Positions 34,104 through 43,855 are shown, counted from the first letter of the stretch. The stretch: 64,000 bases of DNA from Streptomyces sp. A 4/2 (GCF_940670765.1 NZ_CALNVW010000020.1:248001-312000); one strand, 5' to 3'. The notes: generated by a model not told the origin, from the sequence alone. Numbers and translations: made by a program.

Positions 34104-35585
34104 ATGCCGGGGGAACCGAACCCAGGGCTACGGCGCGATGCCGTCGGGCTGCGTGAGGTCCTCTTCCAGAGCATCACGGCGATGGCCCCCGCCGCGGCCA
34201 TCGCCGCCTCCATCCCGTCGGGTGCCGCTTTCGCGGGCGGGAGTCTGCCGCTGTCCGTACTGGTCGCGCTGGTCGCCTGTCTGTTCACGGCCTCCGGCGT
34301 CGCCGAGCTGGCACGGGAGTTACCCGCGGCGGGCTCGGTGGCGACCTACTCCGCGCGGGGACTGCACCCGGCGGTCGGGTTCCTGGTCGGATGGGGATAC
34401 GTCTTCGTCGAGGCGCTGGTACCAGCCCTCCTGCTGCTCCAGCTCGGCTTCACCACGGCCGGCACCCTGCACCAGGAGTGGGCGTCCTTCCCGACGGACC
34501 TGTGGTGGCCGTGGTCGCTGGCAGGGGCCGTGATCATCGCGCTGGCGGGCTTCTTCGGCGTACGGGCGTCCGCCCGCCTCGGCACGGTCCTCGGCATTTT
34601 CGAGGTGCTCGTCTTCCTCGTCTTCGCCGTGCTGTTGATCGCGAAGGCCGGTGACGCCAACACCCTCTCGGTCTTCGGCAGTTCGCACACGGCGAGCGGA
34701 TACAGCGGGATCAGCGGCGTCTTCGCCGGTTCGGTCTACACGGTGCTGGCCTTCTCCGGATTCGAGGCGGCGGCGCCCCTCGCCGAGGAGGCCAGGGACC
34801 CGCGACGGACCACGCGGCGGGCGGTGCTCGGAGCGGCGCTGGCGATCGGTCTGGTCTACGTCCTGACGACGTACGCCATGTCGGTGTACTTCGGCCCGGA
34901 CCGTTTCGCCGGGTTCGGCGTGTCCGGGGCGGCCTCCTGGGAGGGGGTGGCCCGCGCGTCGTTCGGACTGTTCTGGGTGGTGCTCTTCCTCGCCGTGGTC
35001 AACTCGACCATCGCCAACGCCAACGCGTGCTCCAACGTCTCGACCCGGACCGCCTTCGCACTCGGCCGCATCGGGGTGTTCCCGCGCCCCTTCGCCCGCG
35101 TCCATCCGCGACACCGGTCCCCGGTGGTCGGTGTCGCCGTGCAGTTCGTCGTCGCGGTGGCCACGGTGCTGGGGCTCGGCCTCGCCTACGACCCGGTGAC
35201 GGCGTTCGCCCTGCTCGCCACGGTCATCGTGACGGTGGTCATCGGGGTGTACATCGTGGTGAACCTGGCCTGCGCCGGGTACTTCCTGCGGCGCAGACGC
35301 GAGGCGTTCCGTCCGGTGCTGCATCTGCTCTTCCCGCTGCTGGGCATCGCCGCTTTCGTCCCGGCACTGCTGACGGCCGCCGGGATACCCGCCTTCGACT
35401 TCGTCTCGGAGCTGAAACCGCCCGTCTCGTACGCGGGTCCGGTCGTCGGTGGCTGGATGCTGATCGGCGTCGTGGTCCTCGCCGTACTGGCACGCAGGCA
35501 TCCGGAACGGCTGGCGGAGACCGGACGGGTCCACCTGGACGAACCGCAGGACCCCGAGGAGATCACAGGAGAGGCAAACCGATGA
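34104..35585 (+). CDS. APC-family amino acid/amine permease (one TTA codon)
   Basis: A 493-residue transporter with twelve hydrophobic segments. The N-terminus LREVLFQSITAMAPAAAIAA and the FAGSVYTVLAFSGFEAAAPL block fit the APC superfamily. Leu73 is encoded by TTA (34320-34322), the rare codon that needs bldA tRNA, so translation should be development-linked. The stop overlaps the start of the formamidase gene (ATGA), implying translational coupling. The substrate is probably an amine or amide-bearing compound. ATG preceded by AGGGAG. Confidence 0.88.
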   Translation: MPGEPNPGLRRDAVGLREVLFQSITAMAPAAAIAASIPSGAAFAGGSLPLSVLVALVACLFTASGVAELARELPAAGSVATYSARGLHPAVGFLVGWGYVFVEALVPALLLLQLGFTTAGTLHQEWASFPTDLWWPWSLAGAVIIALAGFFGVRASARLGTVLGIFEVLVFLVFAVLLIAKAGDANTLSVFGSSHTASGYSGISGVFAGSVYTVLAFSGFEAAAPLAEEARDPRRTTRRAVLGAALAIGLVYVLTTYAMSVYFGPDRFAGFGVSGAASWEGVARASFGLFWVVLFLAVVNSTIANANACSNVSTRTAFALGRIGVFPRPFARVHPRHRSPVVGVAVQFVVAVATVLGLGLAYDPVTAFALLATVIVTVVIGVYIVVNLACAGYFLRRRREAFRPVLHLLFPLLGIAAFVPALLTAAGIPAFDFVSELKPPVSYAGPVVGGWMLIGVVVLAVLARRHPERLAETGRVHLDEPQDPEEITGEANR

Positions 35586-36598
35586 CCGATCCGCGCATCC
35601 TGAAGGTACGGCCCCAGGAGGGCGACTACGCCTGGACGTTCGGCGGGGCGGCCCCGGTGGCGCGCATCGCGCCCGGCACCGTCCTCGACCTGTTCACCGA
35701 GGACTGCTTCGCGGGACGGGTCCGCTCCACGAAGGACCTGGTGTCCGAGGTCTGCGAGTTCCCCTTCCTCAATCCGCAGACCGGCCCCTTCCACGTCGAG
35801 GGGGCGGAGCCCGGTGACACCGTGGCCGTGCACTTCGTGTCCGTCGAACCGGCCCGTGACTGGGCGGCGTCGACGACCGTCCCGCTCTTCGGGGCGCTGA
35901 CCTCCACGCATACGACGGCCACCTTGCAGCCGCCGCTGCCCGAGGTCGTATGGATGTGGGAGCTCGACAGGGAGCGGCGTACCTGCCTCTTCCGGGCGCG
36001 GGACAGCGACATCGAGATCGCCCTGCCGATGGACCCGATGCACGGCACGGTCGGCGTGGCGCCCGCGAATCTGGAGGTACGGTCCGCGCTGGTGCCCGAC
36101 GCGCACGGAGGGAACATGGACACCCCGGAGATGCGCGCGGGCGTCACGTGTTACCTCGGGGTGAATGTCGAGGGAGCGCTGCTCAGTCTCGGCGACGGTC
36201 ATGCCCGTCAGGGGGAGGGCGAGACCTGCGGGGTAGCTGTGGAGTGCGCCATGAACACGGTCGTGGTGGTGGAACTGCTCAAGGGTGTGGCAACCCCCTG
36301 GCCCCGGCTGGAGTCCGACACCCATCTCCTCTCGACCGGCTCCGCGCGGCCCCTCGAAGACGCCTTCCGCATCTCGCAGTTGGACCTGGTGCAGTGGCTG
36401 TCCCGTGATTACGGACTGTCCGAACTGGACGCGTACCAACTGATCTCGCAGGCGGGCGAGGCCCCGCTCGCCAATGTCTGCGACACCAACTACACCTGCG
36501 TGGCCAAGATCCGCAAGGAGTGGCTGCCCGCGGGCGAACCCCACCGCGGCCTGCACCGGCACCTGAGGGAGGTCGCCGCCGTACTGCCCCGTCCGTGA
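35582..36598 (+). CDS. Acetamidase/formamidase family protein
   Basis: A 338-residue FmdA/AmdA-family amidohydrolase that splits formamide or acetamide to ammonia and the acid. The stretch LDLFTEDCFAGRVRS is near the start; MDPMHGTVGVAP, GGNMDTPEM and LSLGDGHARQGEGE are family signatures carrying likely metal ligands. Translation is coupled to the permease by an ATGA overlap, which supports uptake and hydrolysis of the same compound. Confidence 0.9.
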   Translation: MTDPRILKVRPQEGDYAWTFGGAAPVARIAPGTVLDLFTEDCFAGRVRSTKDLVSEVCEFPFLNPQTGPFHVEGAEPGDTVAVHFVSVEPARDWAASTTVPLFGALTSTHTTATLQPPLPEVVWMWELDRERRTCLFRARDSDIEIALPMDPMHGTVGVAPANLEVRSALVPDAHGGNMDTPEMRAGVTCYLGVNVEGALLSLGDGHARQGEGETCGVAVECAMNTVVVVELLKGVATPWPRLESDTHLLSTGSARPLEDAFRISQLDLVQWLSRDYGLSELDAYQLISQAGEAPLANVCDTNYTCVAKIRKEWLPAGEPHRGLHRHLREVAAVLPRP

Positions 36599-36694
36599 CC
36601 TGCGCGGACGTCGCAAACCCAGGTGCGCGCACCGGTCCTCCGGCCTCTGCGTTCCCCGACACAACGCGTTCCCCCCACACAAGGAGAGAGACAC

Positions 36695-37297
36695 ATGGCA
36701 CGCAACGGATCAGGTCCCAGCCGCAGACGACTCCTCCAGAGCGCGGCGCTCGCGGTGACGGCCGGCGTGGTGCTGCCCGCCACCCACGCCGAAGCGGGTT
36801 CCACGGACGGCACCGACTACCCCCTCGCCCACTGGACACCCGCGTCGACCGCCAACTACACGGCCTCCAACCGCCCTTCGGCCTATGCCATCGACCGGGT
36901 GGTCATCCATGTCACGCAGGAGACCTTCGCCAATACACTGACGATCTTCCAGGACCCGGCGAAAGCGGTCACCGCCCACTACGTGGTGCGCTCCGCCGAC
37001 GGATACGTCGCGCAGTGCGTCCGTGAGCACGACATCGCCTGGCACGCCGGGAACTGGGACTACAACACCCGCAGCGTCGGGATCGAGCACGAGGGCTGGG
37101 TCGACCAGCCCGCGTACTTCACCGACGCCCTGTACGCGAAGTCGGCGGCCCTGACCGCCTCCGTCTGCGACCGGTACGGCATTCCGAAGGACCGTACCCA
37201 CATCATCGGGCACGTCGAGGTCCCCGGGACGGATCACACCGACCCCGGACCCCACTGGGACTGGGTCCGTTACATCCGACTGGTCAACCTCGCCTGA
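36695..37297 (+). CDS. Tat-exported N-acetylmuramoyl-L-alanine amidase
   Basis: A 200-residue amidase_2/PGRP-type enzyme. A twin-arginine signal (SRRRLLQSAALAVTAGVV) precedes the mature domain. VVIHVTQET carries the first Zn ligand His; WNYDTRSVGIEHEGW-like sequence is the core, and HVEVPGTDHTDPGPHWDW carries the second His and the Asp. It cuts the amide between MurNAc and the stem peptide, probably in wall turnover. The ribosome-binding site AAGGAGAG is strong. Confidence 0.92.
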   Translation: MARNGSGPSRRRLLQSAALAVTAGVVLPATHAEAGSTDGTDYPLAHWTPASTANYTASNRPSAYAIDRVVIHVTQETFANTLTIFQDPAKAVTAHYVVRSADGYVAQCVREHDIAWHAGNWDYNTRSVGIEHEGWVDQPAYFTDALYAKSAALTASVCDRYGIPKDRTHIIGHVEVPGTDHTDPGPHWDWVRYIRLVNLA

Positions 37298-37373
37298 CAG
37301 GAAGCTTGCCCGGCCCCGCCGCCGGGGTGACGATGGGCCGTGTCCGGAGCACCCGGGGGCCGGGGAGGCCGAG

Positions 37374-38627
37374 TTGACCGACACATGGGTGGCTCTCGAA
37401 GCGGGTGCCGACCCCGCACGCCGCCGCAGAGCGCTGCGCGGGGCGTACGAATCGTTCGCGGCGGCGGGACGGGTCGAGCACCCGGTACGGAAGGTGGTGG
37501 CCGACTCCTGGCAGCGCTCCGCCCGCGCGCACGTCAGCCGGGAGGGCACCGCGAGCGTCGAGCTGTCCGGTGACGGGCTCGCGGCCTACCGGGACGGGCA
37601 TCCGCTGGCCCGTGTGATGCCGCTGTTCCGGGAGCTGATGGGCGCCTACGCCATGGACGGAGAACACCTGCTCGCGGTGTGCGACGCCCACGGCCGGCTG
37701 CTGTGGGTGGAGGGCCACGCCACGCCCCGGCGGCAGGCGGGCCGGATGAATTTCGTCCCGGGGGCCCGCTGGGCGGAGTCGGCAACCGGGACCAACGCAC
37801 CCGGTACGGCGATCGCCGTGGACCGTCCCGTGCAGGTCTTCGCCGCCGAGCACTTCCAGCGCCCCGTCCACCCCTGGACCTGCGCGGCGGCACCGGTCCA
37901 CGACCCGGTCACCGGCCGGCTGCTGGGGGCGGTGGACATCACGGGCGGCGACCGGCTCGCCCATCCGCACAGCCTGGCCTTCGTGGGAGCGGTGGCGCGG
38001 GCCGCGGAGTCGCAACTCGCGCTGCTGGCGCCGCCGCCCGCCACGGGCTCCGTACAGCTGTCCGTACTGGGACGGGACGAGGCACTGCTCGTGGCGGACG
38101 GCCGCAAGACCGCGCTCAGCCGCCGGCACAGCGAGATCCTCACCCTCCTCGCCCGGCGTCCGGAGGGCGTCACCGGTGACGAGCTGCTGGTGCAGCTGTA
38201 CGAGGACGAGTCGGTGACCCCGGTCACCCTGCGCGCGGAGCTCTTCCGGCTGCGCGGGGTGCTCGGCCCCGAGCTGCTGCGCTCGCGCCCGTACCGGCTG
38301 ACCGCGCCCGTCGACACGGACTTCGACGGTGTGGCACGCCGACTGGCCTCCGGCGCGGTCACCTCGGCGATGAGCGCCTACACCGGTCCGTTGTTACCCG
38401 GGTCCCGGGCACCCGGGGTGGTCCGGCTGCGCGAGCGGCTGGCGGCCGAGCTGCGTTCGGCACTGATCGCGCGGGGCGATCCGGGGCTGCTGGCGGACTG
38501 GGCGTACAGCCCGTGGGGCGAGGACGACCTGTCCGTCTGGCGCGCCCTCGCCGTCTCGCTGCCCGTGTCCCAGCGCTCGTCCGCGCTCGCCCGGGTGCAC
38601 GAGCTCGACTCCTGGCAGCGTTCCTGA
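37374..38627 (+). CDS. GAF-domain transcriptional regulator (one TTA codon)
   Basis: A 417-residue regulator of the type often found beside aldehyde dehydrogenase genes in Streptomyces. Residues 35-215 form an AcoR-like GAF sensor with SWQRSARAHV and LLAVCDAHGRLLWVEG. The C-terminal 170 residues are a winged-helix/response-like output (LSRRHSEILTLLARRPEGVT) without an AAA+ sigma-54 domain. A TTA codon encodes Leu341. The TTG start follows GGGGAGG. It precedes an aldehyde dehydrogenase gene which it probably activates. Confidence 0.85.
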   Translation: MTDTWVALEAGADPARRRRALRGAYESFAAAGRVEHPVRKVVADSWQRSARAHVSREGTASVELSGDGLAAYRDGHPLARVMPLFRELMGAYAMDGEHLLAVCDAHGRLLWVEGHATPRRQAGRMNFVPGARWAESATGTNAPGTAIAVDRPVQVFAAEHFQRPVHPWTCAAAPVHDPVTGRLLGAVDITGGDRLAHPHSLAFVGAVARAAESQLALLAPPPATGSVQLSVLGRDEALLVADGRKTALSRRHSEILTLLARRPEGVTGDELLVQLYEDESVTPVTLRAELFRLRGVLGPELLRSRPYRLTAPVDTDFDGVARRLASGAVTSAMSAYTGPLLPGSRAPGVVRLRERLAAELRSALIARGDPGLLADWAYSPWGEDDLSVWRALAVSLPVSQRSSALARVHELDSWQRS

Positions 38628-38753
38628 CCGGGTGCCCCCGGCCTGGCCGCTCTCCCGAGCGCCGCCGCAACCAGGTTGCAACCTCGCGCTCCCTAACGTC
38701 GGCCCCGGGCGCCGTCCGACGGCGGGCGGCGCGGAATCCGGGAGGCCACTGAG

Positions 38754-40277
38754 ATGACCCGTTACGCAGCGCCGGGTACCGAGGGCGCGATCGTCACGTA
38801 CGAGTCGCGCTACGACCACTGGATCGGCGGGGAGTTCGTCCCGCCCGCCCGCGGCCAGTACTTCGAGAACCCGAGCCCGGTCAACGGCCGGCCCTTCACC
38901 GAGATCGCCCGAGGCACCGCCGAGGACGTCGAACGCGCCCTGGACGCCGCCCACGCCGCGGCCCCGGCCTGGGGCCGGACGTCGGCGGGTGACCGCGCGA
39001 ACATCCTCAACAAGATCGCCGACCGGATGGAGGCGCATCTGGAGGAACTCGCGGTCGCCGAGAGCTGGGAGAACGGCAAGCCGGTACGCGAGACCCTCGC
39101 GGCCGACATCCCGCTCGCCGTCGACCACTTCCGTTACTTCGCGGGGGCGCTGCGGGCCCAGGAGGGAACGCTCAGCGAGGTCGACGACGACACCGTCGCA
39201 TACCACTTCCACGAGCCGCTGGGCGTGGTCGGTCAGATCATCCCGTGGAACTTCCCGATCCTGATGGCCGTCTGGAAGCTGGCGCCCGCGCTGGCCGCCG
39301 GCAACGCGGTGGTGCTCAAGCCGGCCGAACAGACCCCGGCCTCCGTCCACTTCTGGATGAGCCTGGTCTCCGATCTGCTGCCGGCCGGGGTCGTCAACAT
39401 CGTCAACGGTTTCGGCTCGGAGGCGGGCAAGCCTCTGGCGTCGAGCCCGCGCGTCGCGAAGATCGCGTTCACCGGCGAGACCACCACGGGGCGGCTGATC
39501 ATGCAGTACGCCTCCGAGAACATCAAGCCGGTCACCCTCGAACTCGGTGGCAAGTCCCCGAACATCTTCTTCGACGACGTGTGGTCGGCGGACGACGACT
39601 TCCGGGACAAGGCGCTCGAAGGCTTCACGATGTTCGCGCTCAACCAGGGCGAGGTGTGCACCTGCCCTTCGCGTGCGCTGATCCAGCGTGGCCATTACAG
39701 CGAGTTCCTGGAGGCGGGCATCGCCCGCACCCAGCAGATCGTGCCCGGCCACCCGCTGGACACGGACACGATGATCGGCGCGCAGGCCTCCAACGACCAG
39801 TTGCAGAAGATCCTCTCGTACCTCGACATCGGCCAGCAGGAAGGCGCCAAGATCCTGACCGGCGGGCAGCGCATCGAGTACGACGGTGAGCTGGCGGGCG
39901 GTTACTACGTCCAGCCGACGATCTTCGAGGGCGACAACCGGATGCGGGTCTTCCAGGAGGAGATCTTCGGCCCGGTCGTCGCGGTGACGTCCTTCTCGGA
40001 CTTCGACGACGCGATCAGCACGGCGAACGACACGCTGTACGGCCTCGGCGCGGGCGTCTGGACCCGGGACATGAACACCGCCTACCGGGCGGGCCGTGCC
40101 ATCCAGGCGGGCCGGGTCTGGACGAACTGCTACCACGCGTATCCGGCGCACGCGGCGTTCGGCGGCTACAAGCAGTCGGGCATCGGCCGGGAGAACCACC
40201 GGATGATGCTCGACCACTACCAGCAGACGAAGAACATTCTGGTGTCGTACTCGCCGAAGAAGCTGGGCTTCTTCTAG
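38754..40277 (+). CDS. NAD-dependent aldehyde dehydrogenase (ExaC/AldB-like)
   Basis: A 507-residue aldehyde dehydrogenase that oxidises acetaldehyde or similar aldehydes. Motifs: [49 protein letters not shown] (general-base Glu) and the nucleophile Cys302 in GEVCTCPSR. The [20 protein letters not shown] end block is typical. It lies directly after its probable regulator. The DUF779 gene that usually follows in Streptomyces is absent. A hairpin follows the stop. Confidence 0.92.
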   Translation: MTRYAAPGTEGAIVTYESRYDHWIGGEFVPPARGQYFENPSPVNGRPFTEIARGTAEDVERALDAAHAAAPAWGRTSAGDRANILNKIADRMEAHLEELAVAESWENGKPVRETLAADIPLAVDHFRYFAGALRAQEGTLSEVDDDTVAYHFHEPLGVVGQIIPWNFPILMAVWKLAPALAAGNAVVLKPAEQTPASVHFWMSLVSDLLPAGVVNIVNGFGSEAGKPLASSPRVAKIAFTGETTTGRLIMQYASENIKPVTLELGGKSPNIFFDDVWSADDDFRDKALEGFTMFALNQGEVCTCPSRALIQRGHYSEFLEAGIARTQQIVPGHPLDTDTMIGAQASNDQLQKILSYLDIGQQEGAKILTGGQRIEYDGELAGGYYVQPTIFEGDNRMRVFQEEIFGPVVAVTSFSDFDDAISTANDTLYGLGAGVWTRDMNTAYRAGRAIQAGRVWTNCYHAYPAHAAFGGYKQSGIGRENHRMMLDHYQQTKNILVSYSPKKLGFF

Positions 40278-40290
40278 ACGCAGAAGAGGG

Positions 40291-40322
40291 GCGCCTGACC
40301 AGGGCAGATGCCCGGCAGGCGC
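40291..40322 (+). terminator. Hairpin after aldehyde dehydrogenase
   Basis: The arms GCGCCTG (40291-40297) and CAGGCGC (40316-40322) pair perfectly; adjacent GAG/CTC bases partly extend the stem. Confidence 0.65.
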
Positions 40323-40419
40323 TCTCCACGTCGTCATCGTCCGTGACCTCCCCCTATCGCCGCACGGAGCCTTCGATCAGGGTGCCGGCGTGGTTCCGCG
40401 CATCAGCCAGGGCCTGGCA

Positions 40420-40800
40420 TCACCGGACGTCGCAGCCCTGTGACGACAAGGGCGCCCAGGTGTACCGGACGCGCACGCCCTGGCCGTGGAGCCAGTCGGC
40501 CTCACGGTGCCGGAGTTCGCGCGCGGACTCCGGGGCGATGGCGCAGGGCCAGCGGACGAGTACCGCGGTGACGTGGCCCGTCTGTACCAGCTGTCTCACC
40601 CGCCGCCATCCTCTGCGCCGGGCCGGATCGGGCTCACCGTACGTGTCGGTGACGACCTCGGCGATCGTCAGTCCGCGCTCCTGGGCGAACGCGTGACCCT
40701 CCGCCTGCGCGCGCTGCGCGGCTCCCCCGACCGCGCCCCGGGCGCGGTCGGCGCACACGTACAGAACGACGGGAGAAGCGGTTTCACCGTGGGGAGTCAT
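40420..40800 (-). CDS. Resolvase-like small protein without catalytic Ser
   Basis: A 126-residue protein, MTPHGETASPVVLYVCADRA at the N-terminus, with the overall plan of a serine-recombinase N-terminal domain. The position of the catalytic Ser (usually in YxRxSxxxQ) is Cys/Ala in YVCADR, so it is probably not an active recombinase. A GTG at 40926 would extend it by 42 residues with good codon bias. It lies on the same strand as the ATPase and beside the XRE/DUF397/methyltransferase group, a frequent Streptomyces neighbourhood. Confidence 0.65.
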   Translation of the reverse strand: MTPHGETASPVVLYVCADRARGAVGGAAQRAQAEGHAFAQERGLTIAEVVTDTYGEPDPARRRGWRRVRQLVQTGHVTAVLVRWPCAIAPESARELRHREADWLHGQGVRVRYTWAPLSSQGCDVR

Positions 40801-40991
40801 GGGCGCCCTCTGCAGACGGATCGGGGTGGAGAGGTTCCGCCCCGCGAAGGGGACGTAGCAGGCCGTACGTTCGCTGTCGTCGGACGGAGCGGCCGGCCCT
40901 GTGCGCGGCCGACCGGTTCTGGTCACGCTCCATCCGGGCTGTCGCCGACGGGACCGGCGCCATGTGCGGCGTCGTCCGGTTTGCCACCGCA

Positions 40992-41450
40992 TCAGGGGTG
41001 GGTCGCCAACTCGGCCCAGACGAACTTCCCTTCGGCCCGTGTCGAGCGTGCGGAGCCCCAGCTGTCCGCGAGCTGCTGGACGATGAGCAGCCCTCGCCCG
41101 CTCTCCCCACCGGGACCGATGTGGTGCTCGGGCGGGCGGACCGGGGTGCTGCCCTCGTCGTGAAGTTCGATGCGCAGACGCCGCTCGTCGCTGGTCAGCG
41201 TGAGGCCGCACAGGACATGACCGCTGCCGGTGTGGAGTACGGCGTTCGTGGTCAGCTCGGAGACCAGCAGCACCGCGTCGCAACATGTGTCGCCGGGCAG
41301 CTTCCAAGCACGGAGCCGGTCGCGCACGGTGTCGCGGGCGGATCTCGCACTGGTACGCAGGGCGGGCAGGCCGAACCAGTACTCCCGGCGCGGCACGGTC
41401 CCGGCTAAGGCAGGGGTCGAGGCCGGGGCCGAGGGCGTGGACAGAGTCAC
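40992..41450 (-). CDS. Histidine-kinase-like ATPase
   Basis: A 152-residue single HATPase_c protein. The N-box is LVSELTTNAVLHTGSGHVLC; GGESGRGLLIVQQLADSWGS is the G-box. It is divergent from an XRE/DUF5753 regulator; such pairs recur in Streptomyces (BldB/WhiJ-like clusters), where they influence development. The GTG start giving VTLSTPSAPA has GGAAGGA upstream. No sigma factor is adjacent. Confidence 0.85.
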   Translation of the reverse strand: MTLSTPSAPASTPALAGTVPRREYWFGLPALRTSARSARDTVRDRLRAWKLPGDTCCDAVLLVSELTTNAVLHTGSGHVLCGLTLTSDERRLRIELHDEGSTPVRPPEHHIGPGGESGRGLLIVQQLADSWGSARSTRAEGKFVWAELATHP

Positions 41451-41668
41451 GAATGTCCTTCCAGCGCCTTCCAGAGGGCGCGGTGAGGGGATGCGGGACC
41501 GAATCGAGCGGTGAGAGGCGTATGCCGGGGCAGGCACCCGGCAGCGGGGTGCTGATGCCGGCATCGACATCACACGCCCTCTCCGGACCGGATCCCGTGC
41601 CATTGCTGTGACTTGACCGCTCACCCGTCCACTATGCGCGTGACGGAGCTCATGCTGCAACCGACTCC

Positions 41669-41740
41669 CTGATAATTTCAGCAGCACTGTTATCAGCCTG
41701 GCGTCAACATCAAATCGCTGTAACAATGGCGCTGTTGACG
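41669..41740. promoter_or_regulatory. Two inverted repeats in the divergent ATPase/XRE promoter
   Basis: CTGATAA/TTATCAG (41669-41675 and 41690-41696) and CGTCAACA/TGTTGACG (41702-41709 and 41733-41740) are perfect inverted repeats of 7 and 8 bp. The 309-base gap (41451-41759) between the two genes is A/T rich here and otherwise empty. These are likely operator sites, possibly for the XRE protein itself. Confidence 0.55.
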
Positions 41741-41759
41741 GTTTCCCAGGAGGTTGGGC

Positions 41760-42626
41760 GTGAGCGAAGCCCGTTCCAGCACCAGTGCGCCGACAGTTCT
41801 GCGCATGATCCTCGGCCGTCGGCTGCAGGAAATGCGGCTAGGCGCCGGTGCCTCGCTGGAGGACGCGGCAAAGGCTCTGCGCGTGACGACCCTGACGGTC
41901 CGCCGGCTGGAAAAGGCCGAGGTCGCGCTGAAGCCTCTCTACGCGGAGAAGCTCCTGGAGACCTTCGGCGCGGGCCGCCAGGAGATCGACGAGTTCGTCG
42001 ACCTGGCCGAGCAGGCCAACAAGCCCGGCTGGTGGCACTCCTATCGCGATGCCGTCCCCAGCTGGTTCACGGCGTACATCAGCCTGGAGACGAGCGCCAA
42101 GATCCTCCGCACGTATGAACCCCAGTACGTCACCGGTCTTCTGCAGACCCCCGACTACGCGCACGCCGTACTGCGCGGCGGGATGCCGAACGGCAGCGAC
42201 GAGGAGCTCGCACGCCGTGTGGAGCTGCGGCTGCGCCGCCAGAGCCTGCTGGAGCGGGAGGACGCCCCCACGTTGTGGGTGGTCATGGAGGAAGCCGTTC
42301 TGCACCGGGTGGTGGACGGCCCTCACGTCATGCGCGAGCAGCTCGAACGACTTCTGGACGTCTCCGATCTCGCGCACGTCAGCCTCGACATCGTGCCCTT
42401 CACCGCGGGCGCGCATGTCGGAGCGTGCGCACCGTTCACATACTTCCGGTTCGAAGAACCCGAATTGCCCGACATTGTCTACAGCGAACTCCTGTCCGCC
42501 TCGGTCTACCTGGACCAGCGCGCGGACGTCGTCTCCCATCTGGAGGCACATTCCCGCATGGCGCTGCTGACATCGTCCGAGGACAGCAAGGCGCTCTTGA
42601 ACCGCATGCGCAAGGAGTACTCATGA
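41760..42626 (+). CDS. XRE/DUF5753 transcriptional regulator
   Basis: A 288-residue regulator. Residues 15-75 are an HTH-XRE domain (LGRRLQEMRLGAGASLEDAA, then LRVTTLTVRRLEKAEV). Residues 95-275 are DUF5753 (YRDAVPSWFTAYISLETSAK, then YEPQYVTGLLQTPDYAHAVL). Proteins of this class (WhiJ-like) work with DUF397 proteins. The GTG start after AGGAGG is preferred to the earlier TTG. The stop overlaps the DUF397 start (ATGA). Confidence 0.93.
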   Translation: MSEARSSTSAPTVLRMILGRRLQEMRLGAGASLEDAAKALRVTTLTVRRLEKAEVALKPLYAEKLLETFGAGRQEIDEFVDLAEQANKPGWWHSYRDAVPSWFTAYISLETSAKILRTYEPQYVTGLLQTPDYAHAVLRGGMPNGSDEELARRVELRLRRQSLLEREDAPTLWVVMEEAVLHRVVDGPHVMREQLERLLDVSDLAHVSLDIVPFTAGAHVGACAPFTYFRFEEPELPDIVYSELLSASVYLDQRADVVSHLEAHSRMALLTSSEDSKALLNRMRKEYS

Positions 42627-42874
42627 CGATCACCGACGAGGGCGTCTACAACGGCATGCCGGCCCGCAATCTCGGGGAACAGGGCTGGGAGCACCCCTGG
42701 AGCGGGCCGAACGGCGGTCAGTGCGTCGAGGCGAAACAACTCGCCGACGGCCGCGTGGCCGTACGCCAGTCCACCGACCCGGCCGGACCGGCGCTGATCT
42801 ACACGCCGGAGGAGATCGCGGCGTTCGTCCGCGGGGTCAAAGAGGGCCTGGCCGATCACTTGGCCACCGGATGA
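42623..42874 (+). CDS. DUF397 protein
   Basis: An 83-residue DUF397 protein, MTITDEGVYNGMPARNLGEQ at the start and QCVEAKQLADGRVAVRQSTD in the middle. It overlaps the XRE stop by 4 bases. DUF397 proteins are thought to antagonise the adjacent XRE/DUF5753 protein as part of a paired switch (BldB/WhiJ model). Confidence 0.92.
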   Translation: MTITDEGVYNGMPARNLGEQGWEHPWSGPNGGQCVEAKQLADGRVAVRQSTDPAGPALIYTPEEIAAFVRGVKEGLADHLATG

Positions 42875-42956
42875 TCCGACGGCGGGCAGAAGGAACGGCG
42901 GCACCGGTCCCGTACCCGGTCTGCGAACCGACCGACACACACATGAAGGGGGCAAC

Positions 42957-43775
42957 ATGACCACCAGTCAGGCCGGCCGCGATCTCGACACGAGCAAGGC
43001 ACACTCGGCCCGGATGTACGACTACTTCCTCGGCGGCAAGGACCACTTCGAGATCGACAAGGAGGCGGCCCTGGTCGCCGCCCGGGCCCACCCCGGCATC
43101 TACCTGACCGCGCGCGAGAACCGGGCGTTCATGCACCGGGCCACCCGGGTCCTGGCGCAGGAGCACGGCATCCGCCAGTGGCTCGACATCGGTACGGGCA
43201 TCCCGACCGAGCCCAACCTGCACCAGGTCGCCCAGTCCGTCGCGCGCGACGCCCGCATCGTGTACGCGGACAACGACCCGCTCGTCCTCAAGTACGCCGA
43301 ACGCCTCATGCGCAGCACGACACAGGGACGCACGGCCTACGTCGAGGCCGACATCACCGACCCCGATGCGCTGATGAGCGCCGTGGAGGACGCGGGGGTC
43401 CTGGACTTCGACCAGCCCATCGCCCTCTCCCTCAACGCGCTCATGCACTTCATCACCGACCCGCACGACCCGTACGCCATCGTCCGCCGGCTGCTCGACC
43501 CGCTCCCGGCGGGCAGCGCCCTCGCCATGAACCACTGCACGCCCGACTTCGACCCCGTCACCTGGAACAAGGTCGCGGAGGTCTACACGAAGTCCGGGTC
43601 TCCGGTGCAGTTCCGTTCGCACAGCGACGTCCGTCGCTTCTTCGAGGGACTCGACCTGGTCGCCCCCGGCATATGCTGCTGCCACCGCTGGCGGTCCGCC
43701 GGGCCCGCCACCCAGGGGGCGGAGGTCACGGACGCGCAGATCAGCCTGCTGGCAGGCGTAGGCATCAAACGCTAG
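42957..43775 (+). CDS. SAM-dependent methyltransferase (PF04672-type)
   Basis: A 272-residue methyltransferase of the actinobacterial family with an N-terminal SARMYDYFLGGKDHFEIDKE, the motif I WLDIGTGIPTEPNLH and the acidic IVYADNDPLVL. ALSLNALMHFI follows. Members are common next to XRE/DUF397 pairs; their targets are unknown. It begins 82 bases after the DUF397 stop on the same strand. Two close Cys (CCCHRW) near the C-terminus are unusual but of unknown meaning. Confidence 0.88.
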   Translation: MTTSQAGRDLDTSKAHSARMYDYFLGGKDHFEIDKEAALVAARAHPGIYLTARENRAFMHRATRVLAQEHGIRQWLDIGTGIPTEPNLHQVAQSVARDARIVYADNDPLVLKYAERLMRSTTQGRTAYVEADITDPDALMSAVEDAGVLDFDQPIALSLNALMHFITDPHDPYAIVRRLLDPLPAGSALAMNHCTPDFDPVTWNKVAEVYTKSGSPVQFRSHSDVRRFFEGLDLVAPGICCCHRWRSAGPATQGAEVTDAQISLLAGVGIKR

Positions 43776-43855
43776 CCGGAGCCGGCCCCAAGCATCCGCC
43801 CCGCAGAGCACCATCAGGAGCGGCGTTGGGCCAGTGGCATCGGGCCAAGGTCGGT

